Source of the DNA: Candidatus Omnitrophota bacterium | GTDB lineage: Bacteria > Ratteibacteria > UBA8468 > MWAK01 | DNA: 13,948 nt | NCBI GenBank assembly: GCA_026387085.1 | Contig: JAPLMK010000030.1 | Coordinates: 1-13,948 of the forward strand | Reading direction: 5' to 3' | In this document: positions 1-4,792 of the stretch, in pieces | Layout of the letters: each line of letters starts with the position of its first letter | Position numbering within the stretch: the first letter of the stretch is position 1 | Position numbers and translations under genes: made by a program | The notes under the pieces: generated by a model | Databases searched by the model: none | Told to the model about the DNA's origin: nothing | Seen by the model: only the letters and a program-made list of their open reading frames with translations

Positions 1-2
1 CA

Positions 3-269
3 AGCCGTCATTTGATACCGCCGGAACTCCCGCAAAAATGGGTAAGCCGGGCAAGTGAAGTGGTGCTTGCCGCGCACCGGTTATTGGGATGCCGCGGACT
101 TTCGGGCAGCGAGGTTATCATTGACCAAAAAGGAAACCCGTATCTTTTGGTTGTTATTACGATACCGGGTTTTACCGCAACCAGTCTCTTTCCGGAAGCG
201 GCTGCCGCGGCCGGCATCTCTTTCGGAGAATTGACCCGAAAATTAGTGGAATTGGCCAGAGAAAAATAG
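3..269 (+). CDS. ddl: D-alanine-D-alanine ligase family protein, C-terminal end (partial)
   Basis: The reading frame is open from the window edge, so only about the last 88 residues of an ATP-grasp protein are visible. The pattern LGCRG, then a Gly-Asn-Pro-Tyr turn, then TIPGFTATSLFPEAAAAAGISF matches the C-terminus of Ddl, which joins two D-alanines for peptidoglycan precursors. Position directly upstream of ftsQ-ftsA-ftsZ is the usual place of ddl. The metal and ATP site looks abnormal: where the family has Glu-x-Asn just before Thr-x-Pro-Gly, this protein has Val-x-Ile (codons 150-152 and 156-158), and the Arg-x-Asp motif after CRG reads Gly-x-Glu (105-113). The fold signature is clear, but catalytic activity is doubtful. 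It may be a degenerate paralogue, with a functional ligase elsewhere in the genome. The TTG at 12 is not a real start. Confidence 0.82.
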   Translation, partial: SRHLIPPELPQKWVSRASEVVLAAHRLLGCRGLSGSEVIIDQKGNPYLLVVITIPGFTATSLFPEAAAAAGISFGELTRKLVELAREK

Positions 270-315
270 AGCCTGTTATCGGCGTGGTTAATGTAGTCGC
301 CAATAATTTTTTGTT

Positions 316-1050
316 ATGAAGAAAAGAAGCGCGCGAAAGTTTAAAGGCAGACACGGAAAACAGGAAAAGCGCCGGAAAATTTCCTGGCGTTCCCTATTAT
401 TCATAACCGCAATACCCGCATTTATTTGTATCGTTTACTGTATCTCTGACAGCATTCTGCGCAGTCCGCTTTTTCAGATTAAAAAAGTTACGGTGGACAT
501 TCCTGTTCTTGACCTTTCCTCTTTTTGCGGCCGGAGCATATTTACAGTTTCCCTGTCGGAAATAGCGGACCGGTCCCGGAATGATCTCTGGATTTCCGGA
601 ATAACCGTGCACCGCGCTTTCCCCGACACCCTGTATGTTTCGGTCATCCAGCGGGCTCCTTTTGCGTATCTTGTGCTGCCAAACAGGCGTTCTTTGGTAA
701 CTAGGGATGGGTTGATTGTTCCGGAAGAAAGATGCTCCGATAAACCGGCGTTGGAGATTTATGGTTTAACGCCGGCTGATTTGCCCGCTTTAATTTTACC
801 GGCGGTCTCTGTTTTTGACCGTTCCCGTTCTTTTATTTCTCTGAAATCGGTGGCATTTTCTCCCGATTTCTTGACCCTTACTCTTAATACCGGTGAAACG
901 ATTTTTTTACCGAGGGAATCTTTGGAAGAAAAATTATCTGTTCTTTGCCGGTTACTTGCTGAATTTCAACAGAAAGGTTTAAGATATAAGTATCTTGATC
1001 TGCGGTTTGATGACCCGGTTTTTCTGCCGGCATCGGAAGCAAAACTTTAA
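316..1050 (+). CDS. ftsQ: Cell division protein FtsQ (POTRA domain, bitopic membrane protein)
   Basis: This 244-residue protein has a very basic N-terminus (about residues 1-28, rich in Lys and Arg), one membrane segment at about 29-50, and then a periplasmic part. The segment FQIKKVTVDIP at about 52 is the start of a POTRA domain, and the later pieces around FPDTLYVSVIQRAPFAYL and TRDGLIVP match the FtsQ/DivIB beta domain. In the family the protein bridges cytoplasmic and periplasmic divisome components. The assignment rests on this topology and on lying between ddl and ftsA; FtsQ is poorly conserved in sequence. The ATG at 316 is preceded by an AT-rich stretch without a clear Shine-Dalgarno. 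The next gene begins 5 nt after the stop, so it is probably cotranscribed with ftsA. The protein is a little shorter than typical proteobacterial FtsQ. Confidence 0.8.
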   Translation: MKKRSARKFKGRHGKQEKRRKISWRSLLFITAIPAFICIVYCISDSILRSPLFQIKKVTVDIPVLDLSSFCGRSIFTVSLSEIADRSRNDLWISGITVHRAFPDTLYVSVIQRAPFAYLVLPNRRSLVTRDGLIVPEERCSDKPALEIYGLTPADLPALILPAVSVFDRSRSFISLKSVAFSPDFLTLTLNTGETIFLPRESLEEKLSVLCRLLAEFQQKGLRYKYLDLRFDDPVFLPASEAKL

Positions 1051-1055
1051 ATTCT

Positions 1056-2276
1056 ATGGCCACAAACGGAAACGATTTTTTGGCGGGCATTGAAATCGGC
1101 TCGGATAAGACATCGGTTGTCGTGGCGGCTCCCCGCGGTAATAATTTTGATGTTTTGGGGTTTGCCACCGTGCCTACGGTGGGATTGAAAAATGGCGCGG
1201 TTACCAGTATTCCGGAATTGAGGGATACAGTGGAAAAGGCCGTGATGGAAGCGGAGTCCTCCTTATCCGGGAAAACGATCCATTCCGTAAGCCTGTGTCT
1301 TTTTGGGGATTACTTTCGCGTGGAAAAAAGACAGGGTACTCTTGAAATCAGGAATCGCCAGGGTGAGGTGACGGAAGCCGACCAGCGGGAAGTAGTCAGG
1401 AAAGCTGCTCCCAGCGCCTCTTCCGAATATGAAATTGTTCACACCATAGTTCAGGAGCATAGTTTGGATGAGCGCCGGCAGATAAAAGATCCGGTGGGAA
1501 TGTCCGGTGAACGTCTCGGGGTTGGTCTCTTTACGGTGACAGCTGTTACGAGGCGGGTTAAAGACCTGAAGCGTTGTTTGGAAGAATTACACCTGGAAAC
1601 AAAGTCAATTTCCTATGCGCCGTTGGTGGCGGCCGAAGCGGTTCTCACCCCGGAGGAATTGGAATCCGGGGTGGCTTATTTTGATTTTGGACGAAGCGCG
1701 TCCACCCTCCTGGTTTTTGAGCCCACCCTGCGGGAGATCGAAGTCCTGGGTCGCGGGGGGGATCGGCTTAATTTTGCCCTGGCTTATTGTCTTAAAATTA
1801 CTACGAGTGAGGCGGAAAGGATCAAGAAGGAATCCGGTTCCTGTCTGCTGGATGTGGAACCGCGGGAGTTGTCGCTCTCTAATGCCCAAGGGGAATCAAA
1901 ACAAATAACCAATAGTGTTAAGGTGGCTGAAATCATTGCGGATGAATTAGAAGATATCCTGACTCCTTTCCGGTCAATTTTTCTGAAATATCGTCCGGCG
2001 ATTTCCGCGGGCCTGGTTCTGGGCGGCGGCGGCGCTCTTTTGCCGGGTTTGGCGGAATTTTTGGAAGCGGAACTGGATATGCCGGTTCGAATCGGAACCG
2101 CGCAGCGGTTTCACGGATGGGAGAAAATTTTAAAAAATCCGGCCTATAATGCGGTATTAGGAGTAGTGCAGGCCTCGGCGGGAAAACATATCGATAAAAA
2201 ACAGGACAGTTCCCGCAAGTCAGGTATCAAGAAGATCTTTAGCGCAGCGCGTCATTACTGGAGAGAACTGTCTTAA
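1056..2276 (+). CDS. ftsA: Cell division protein FtsA (actin-like membrane anchor of FtsZ)
   Basis: A 406-residue actin-family protein; FtsA polymerises on ATP and ties FtsZ filaments to the inner membrane. Visible parts are the phosphate-1 loop GIEIGSDKTS (residues 11-20), the EAERIKKE stretch near 252 typical of FtsA, the LVLGGGGALLPGLAEFLE loop near 327-344 (adenosine site), and a C-terminal amphipathic helix after a charged linker (KKIFSAARHYWREL), which is the membrane-targeting sequence. The second phosphate loop is unusual: Asp210-Phe-Gly-Arg-Ser-Ala-Ser replaces the usual Asp-x-Gly-Gly-Gly-Thr-Thr. The 1C-domain strand around SLCLFGDYF is also divergent. The gene sits 5 nt after ftsQ and 48 nt before ftsZ. 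The identity is secure from context and overall architecture; nucleotide handling may differ from model FtsA. Confidence 0.92.
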   Translation: MATNGNDFLAGIEIGSDKTSVVVAAPRGNNFDVLGFATVPTVGLKNGAVTSIPELRDTVEKAVMEAESSLSGKTIHSVSLCLFGDYFRVEKRQGTLEIRNRQGEVTEADQREVVRKAAPSASSEYEIVHTIVQEHSLDERRQIKDPVGMSGERLGVGLFTVTAVTRRVKDLKRCLEELHLETKSISYAPLVAAEAVLTPEELESGVAYFDFGRSASTLLVFEPTLREIEVLGRGGDRLNFALAYCLKITTSEAERIKKESGSCLLDVEPRELSLSNAQGESKQITNSVKVAEIIADELEDILTPFRSIFLKYRPAISAGLVLGGGGALLPGLAEFLEAELDMPVRIGTAQRFHGWEKILKNPAYNAVLGVVQASAGKHIDKKQDSSRKSGIKKIFSAARHYWRELS

Positions 2277-2324
2277 CCACTTTATCTATCACCGGTAGTT
2301 AAAAAACGTAGGAGAGGTGGAAAA

Positions 2325-3449
2325 ATGCTAAAGATTAAACCGGAAGAGAATAGCGCCGGAATTAACATTAAGGTGGTAGGTGTCGGCGGCGCCGGAGGTA
2401 ACGCGGTCAGCCGGATGGTGGATCGTCTTTCCGGTGTTGATTTGGTGGCGCTTAATACTGACAGCCAGGCATTATTGGCGGCTGCCGTTCCGATTAAACT
2501 CCAGATTGGCCGGCGGTTAACGGAAGGTTTGGGTACCGGCGCTAATCCGGAAATGGGGAAGTTCGCTGCAAATGAGGACCGGGCGCAGATTTCCGAACTT
2601 TTAAAAGGAGCTAAGGTTGTTTTCTTAACCTGCGGACTCGGCGGCGGCACGGGTACCGGGGCCGGACCGGTAGTTGCTAAAATCGCCAAAGACAACGGCG
2701 CTATCGTAATCGGTTTTGTCACCCTGCCTTTTTCTTTTGAAGGCAAGCATCGGATGGAAATCGCTTGCGAAGGGCTTGCCGAATTGCGCAAGCACCTTGA
2801 TACCCTGATCACGGTTTCCAACGAGAAGATATTCGAGATTGCGTCTCAGGATACGTCCATGATGGCCGCTTTTGCCATGGTGGATGCAATTCTTTACCAG
2901 GGGGTGGCTTCAATTTCCGATTTGATTACTCAGCCGGGTATTATGAATCTGGATTTCGCCGACCTGCGCAAGATTGTGGAGGACGGTGGTGATGGTTTAA
3001 TGGGGACCGGCTCGGCCGATGAAGGACCTGACCGCCCGGAAGAAGCCGCCCGCATGGCCATCAGCAATCCATTCTTAAAGAGAGAAGAATTGGTTACCGC
3101 GCGCAGTGTTTTAATCAGTATTGCCGGCGGTGAAAATTTAGGCATCTTCGACGTGCGGAAAGTTGCGGATACGATTTATGAGTCGCTTACGCCCCACGCG
3201 GAACGATTTTGCGGAACCGTGGTTGATCCGCGGTTAGGCAATACGATTAAAGTTACGGTAATTGCCACCGGCTTGGAAAAAGTTGACACGGCGGCTGAAA
3301 AGAAAGAGAAGGAGAAAGAACAAGTATTGCGTCCGCCGCGCCGAAGAGAAAAAGAGGATAAGGCGGAAGAAACTTCTATCTTCGCTGCCCCGAGCAGCAT
3401 TCAGGATGAGCCGGCGTACTCCAAAAAGAAACGAGAGCCCGGAATTTAA
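2325..3449 (+). CDS. ftsZ: Cell division GTPase FtsZ
   Basis: A 374-residue tubulin homologue that forms the cytokinetic Z-ring. The N-terminal GTPase domain shows GVGGAGGNAVSRM (about 19-31), the tubulin signature GGGTGTGAG at residues 106-114, PFSFEGKHR, and the T7 synergy loop NLDFADLR with the catalytic acidic residues. The C-terminal activation domain ends near residue 320 (TVIATGLEKV). A short Lys/Glu-rich linker follows, then a terminal motif DEPAYSKKKR that resembles the conserved C-terminal peptide binding FtsA. Length is normal with a short linker. The ATG at 2325 has a good Shine-Dalgarno GGAGAGG at 2311-2317, the strongest in the cluster, consistent with FtsZ being made in excess over FtsA. 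In the T1 loop the usual Asn after GGNAV is Ser. Confidence 0.98.
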   Translation: MLKIKPEENSAGINIKVVGVGGAGGNAVSRMVDRLSGVDLVALNTDSQALLAAAVPIKLQIGRRLTEGLGTGANPEMGKFAANEDRAQISELLKGAKVVFLTCGLGGGTGTGAGPVVAKIAKDNGAIVIGFVTLPFSFEGKHRMEIACEGLAELRKHLDTLITVSNEKIFEIASQDTSMMAAFAMVDAILYQGVASISDLITQPGIMNLDFADLRKIVEDGGDGLMGTGSADEGPDRPEEAARMAISNPFLKREELVTARSVLISIAGGENLGIFDVRKVADTIYESLTPHAERFCGTVVDPRLGNTIKVTVIATGLEKVDTAAEKKEKEKEQVLRPPRRREKEDKAEETSIFAAPSSIQDEPAYSKKKREPGI

Positions 3450-3493
3450 GTTAACACATTATTCCCGCGGAAAACATTCTGTCATCTTATTTT

Positions 3494-3577
3494 TTGTAGT
3501 GCGATCCTTTCCGGGTCGCCTTCTTTTGTAGCGGTCGGATTTATCCGACGCATTGTAGCGGCGCGATTTACTGCGCC
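3494..3577. repeat. Three tandem TTGTAG-headed hairpin repeats between ftsZ and coaB
   Basis: Three units follow each other, each beginning TTGTAG(T/C)G and then an inverted repeat. Unit 1 starts at 3494 with stem GCGATCC (3501-3507) / GGGTCGC (3513-3519). Unit 2 starts at 3526 with perfect stem GTCGGAT (3534-3540) / ATCCGAC (3543-3549) and a 2-nt loop. Unit 3 starts at 3553 with stem GGCGC (3560-3564) / GCGCC (3573-3577). The stem sequences differ between units while the header is conserved. A further copy of unit 1 lies at 9251-9275 (22 of 25 bases identical), inside a coding region. The first hairpin is followed by CTTCTTTT and might also end ftsZ transcription, but this is weak. The rest of the 146-nt gap (3450-3595) shows no gene. 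Confidence 0.8.
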
Positions 3578-3595
3578 TCGCCTGCCTATTTTTAC

Positions 3596-4237
3596 ATGAA
3601 AATTTTAATTACCGCCGGTCCTACCCGGGAATGGCTTGATCCGGTCAGGTTTATCAGTAATCCGGCTACCGGGCGGATGGGTTATCTTCTCGCGGCCGAG
3701 GGCAGGAAGCGCGGTCATGAAATTATTTTGATTAGCGGTCCGACCCAGATTGAGCCGCCGGAGGGAGTAGCTTTTATCCCGGTGGAGAGCGCCCGGCAGA
3801 TGGAGGAGAAAGTTCGGCAATTTTTCCCCGAAACGGATTATCTTTTTATGACGGCCGCGGTGAGTGACTGGCGGCCTCGTTTCCGCCGTAATAAAATCAA
3901 GCAAAAAAAAGGAATTAAACTGACCCTTTTTACCAATCCGGATATTCTTTCCGCCTGCGGGAAAAACAAAAGACCGGACCAGGTTTTAATCGGTTTTGCG
4001 TTGGAAACCAGGAATCTGGTTGAGGAGGGGAAAAAGAAAATGAGGGAAAAGCGGTTGGATTACATTCTGGTAAATGACCCGAATTTTTTTGGAAAAGAAA
4101 AAGGGAGACACGCCTCCCTGTTAATTTCTCGGAAAGGAAAAGTTGTTGATCTATCCAACCATTCCAAGGAGGATATCTCCCGTTTTCTTTTTGATCACTG
4201 CTTAACTATTTGCAACAACCCTTCTTCGCTTTCTTGA
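3596..4237 (+). CDS. coaB: Phosphopantothenate-cysteine ligase, stand-alone CoaB
   Basis: This 213-residue protein matches the CoaB half of the bifunctional Dfp/CoaBC protein, which joins 4'-phosphopantothenate and cysteine using a nucleotide triphosphate in coenzyme A synthesis. It shows ILITAGPTREWLDPVRFISN at the start (the family's typical nucleotide-binding entry), ATGRMGYLLA, the AAVSDWRP motif near residue 87, the IKQKKG dimer/lysine loop near 99-106, NPDIL, and FALET. The N-terminal flavin-dependent decarboxylase (CoaC) is absent, and the reading frame starts cleanly at the ligase domain, so CoaC must be encoded elsewhere. There is no clear Shine-Dalgarno; the start lies just downstream of hairpin repeats. 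Its last 32 nt (from 4206) overlap, tail to tail, the minus-strand lysine-rich ORF, so the final residues after about 203 are probably not conserved. Confidence 0.9.
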   Translation: MKILITAGPTREWLDPVRFISNPATGRMGYLLAAEGRKRGHEIILISGPTQIEPPEGVAFIPVESARQMEEKVRQFFPETDYLFMTAAVSDWRPRFRRNKIKQKKGIKLTLFTNPDILSACGKNKRPDQVLIGFALETRNLVEEGKKKMREKRLDYILVNDPNFFGKEKGRHASLLISRKGKVVDLSNHSKEDISRFLFDHCLTICNNPSSLS

Positions 4238-4301
4238 CCGGTTTCTTGGCTACTTTTTTGACGACCTTCTTGGCTGCTTTTTTGACGACTTTTTTTGCCA
4301 C
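4206..4301 (-). CDS. Lysine-rich histone-H1-like microprotein B (31 aa, or 56 aa from an upstream TTG)
   Basis: Read on the minus strand from GTG at 4301 to TAG at 4206. The product begins MAKKVVKKAAKKVVKKVAKK, then has a Pro-Val-Lys-Lys-Ala-Lys-Lys stretch, and ends Gly-Cys-Cys-Lys. About half of the residues are lysine. KKAAKK repeats are typical of bacterial histone-H1-like, nucleic-acid-binding tails, so binding DNA or RNA is a reasonable inference; nothing proves it. A purine-rich ribosome site (complement of 4311-4321, containing GGGGGGTGAT) precedes the GTG. The frame is also open upstream to a TTG at 4376, adding 25 residues (start MEKAFDAKKPIKTYN) for a 56-residue product. The first 35 nt repeat exactly in ORF A 140 nt upstream. 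The 3' end overlaps the end of coaB by 32 nt. The C-terminal Cys-Cys pair is odd for such a protein. Confidence 0.6.
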   Translation of the reverse strand: MAKKVVKKAAKKVVKKVAKKPVKKAKKGCCK

Positions 4302-4381
4302 TTTTGAATCACCCCCCTCATTATTTTGCTTGTTGTATGTTTTAATTGGTTTTTTAGCATCAAACGCTTTTTCCAATATTT

Positions 4382-4441
4382 TTACTTTTTCTTTTTCTTA
4401 ACTATTTTCTTGGCTGCTTTTTTGACGACTTTTTTTGCCAC
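4382..4441 (-). CDS. Lysine-rich histone-H1-like microprotein A (19 aa)
   Basis: Read on the minus strand from GTG at 4441 to TAA at 4382, giving MAKKVVKKAAKKIVKKKKK. The start is supported by an almost ideal ribosome-binding site just upstream (4446-4456) and by a good promoter at 4525-4553. The first 35 nt are identical to those of ORF B (4267-4301). Lysine makes up 12 of 19 residues, which suggests electrostatic nucleic-acid binding, but a peptide this short could also be a leader peptide. The -1 frame past its stop is open all the way into ORF B. A single -1 shift in the AAG/AAA run before the stop would therefore join both into one ~78-residue protein with two lysine-rich arms. Either a frameshifted gene or a tandem duplication is possible. 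Confidence 0.55.
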   Translation of the reverse strand: MAKKVVKKAAKKIVKKKKK

Positions 4442-4445
4442 CGAT

Positions 4446-4456
4446 ATCACCTCCTT
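4446..4456 (-). promoter_or_regulatory. Very strong Shine-Dalgarno for microprotein A
   Basis: On the minus strand the sequence reads AAGGAGGTGAT, an 11-nt perfect complement of the typical 16S rRNA 3' end, four nt before the GTG start at 4441. This is the best ribosome site in the window and is the main evidence that the 19-codon ORF is translated. Confidence 0.8.
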
Positions 4457-4524
4457 TTTTAGAAATTAAAAATGATTGCTTTTATCTTTACAGGAACAAC
4501 AAACATGTTTCACTTCTGGTACAT

Positions 4525-4553
4525 AGTAAAACATATATCAAAACATTTGTCAA
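4525..4553 (-). promoter_or_regulatory. Sigma70-type promoter for the lysine-rich microprotein genes
   Basis: On the minus strand there is a consensus -35 box TTGACA (4553-4548), a 17-nt spacer, and TTTACT as -10 (4530-4525). Transcription would start near 4518 and leave a leader of about 75 nt before the GTG at 4441. A perfect 10-bp palindrome AAACATGTTT (4501-4510) lies in the early transcribed region and could be an operator. The whole 4460-4560 stretch is AT-rich and non-coding. Confidence 0.65.
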
Positions 4554-4576
4554 GTTTTCTCGGAGTGTGCTAAAAT
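4547..4576 (+). promoter_or_regulatory. Divergent + strand promoter (extended -10) for ahcY
   Basis: On the plus strand there is TTGTCA (4547-4552, 5 of 6 to consensus), an 18-nt spacer, and TAAAAT (4571-4576) preceded by TG at 4568-4569, i.e. an extended -10. It is back-to-back with the minus-strand promoter: the two -35 boxes overlap at 4548-4552. The predicted start near 4583 gives ahcY a leader of about 210 nt. Confidence 0.5.
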
Positions 4577-4582
4577 AAATCA

Positions 4583-4626
4583 CCGGAAAAAAGATTGCTC
4601 ACGCAAGAAATAACGCGCCTTTCCGG
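4583..4626 (+). other. Predicted leader hairpin at the 5' end of the ahcY transcript
   Basis: CCGGAAA (4583-4589) pairs perfectly with TTTCCGG (4620-4626). Inside the loop a small second hairpin TTGC (4595-4598) / GCAA (4603-4606) can form. The outer stem begins about where the predicted transcript starts. I could not match it to the SAH or SAM riboswitch consensus by eye, so no ligand is claimed. Confidence 0.3.
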
Positions 4627-4643
4627 GTTTAATTTACCGACGC

Positions 4644-4673
4644 TGTTATTTCCGCATGCATCAGGCGGGAATC
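4644..4673. repeat. TGTCATTCCCGC / GCGGGAATC palindromic repeat, diverged copy
   Basis: A 30-nt element with arms TGTTATTTCCGC and GCGGGAATC aligns end to end without gaps to the copy at 8581-8610 (arms TGTCATTCCCGC and GCGGGAATC). The arms are conserved and the 9-nt centre differs. It lies in the leader region of ahcY. Confidence 0.6.
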
Positions 4674-4703
4674 CATAATATCATCCTGGGCTGTAAAATA
4701 ATT

Positions 4704-4756
4704 TGTCATTCTGAGCCTTTCGCGTTGCTCAAGGGTAAACTCCGCGAAGAATCTCG
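4704..4756. repeat. 53-bp dispersed repeat upstream of ahcY (copy 1)
   Basis: The 53-nt element starts TGTCATTCTGAG and ends CGAAGAATCTCG. It is identical to 9542-9594 at 51 of 53 positions. ATTCT at the left and CTTTCGCG / CGCGAAG plus AGAAT at the right form an imperfect stem with a bulge. Both copies sit in the spacer before a gene with its own promoter or leader. Confidence 0.85.
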
Positions 4757-4792
4757 TTTTTAATTTCTCGTTTAAACTTAACCGGAGGTAGC

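Noticed and set aside
2282..2821. 179-aa minus-strand ORF opposite ftsZ
   Set aside because: It is antisense to a strongly conserved gene, has Pro/Ser-rich composition typical of a shadow frame, and shows no ribosome site or family motif.
3262..3531. 89-aa plus-strand ORF across the end of ftsZ
   Set aside because: It is an out-of-frame reading of the Lys/Glu-rich FtsZ linker that runs into hairpin repeats, with no recognisable motif.
3494..3577. Possible CRISPR array (regular short repeats)
   Set aside because: Only three units of about 30 nt with short headers, variable stems, no constant repeat of CRISPR length, no spacers and no cas genes.
4143..4185. Possible terminator hairpin downstream of the lysine-rich ORFs on the minus strand
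   Set aside because: Only a 4-bp GGAG/CTCC stem within coaB and no following U-tract on the transcribed strand.
4210..4401. Plus-strand ORF rich in Phe, Leu and Thr (63 aa)
   Set aside because: It is the mirror image of the lysine codons (AAA/AAG) of the minus-strand microproteins. The minus strand has promoter and ribosome sites; the plus strand has none.
4446..4457. Plus-strand ATCACCTCCTTT, identical to the 3' end of 16S rRNA
   Set aside because: No rRNA sequence precedes it. It is the complement of the strong Shine-Dalgarno of the minus-strand lysine-rich ORF.
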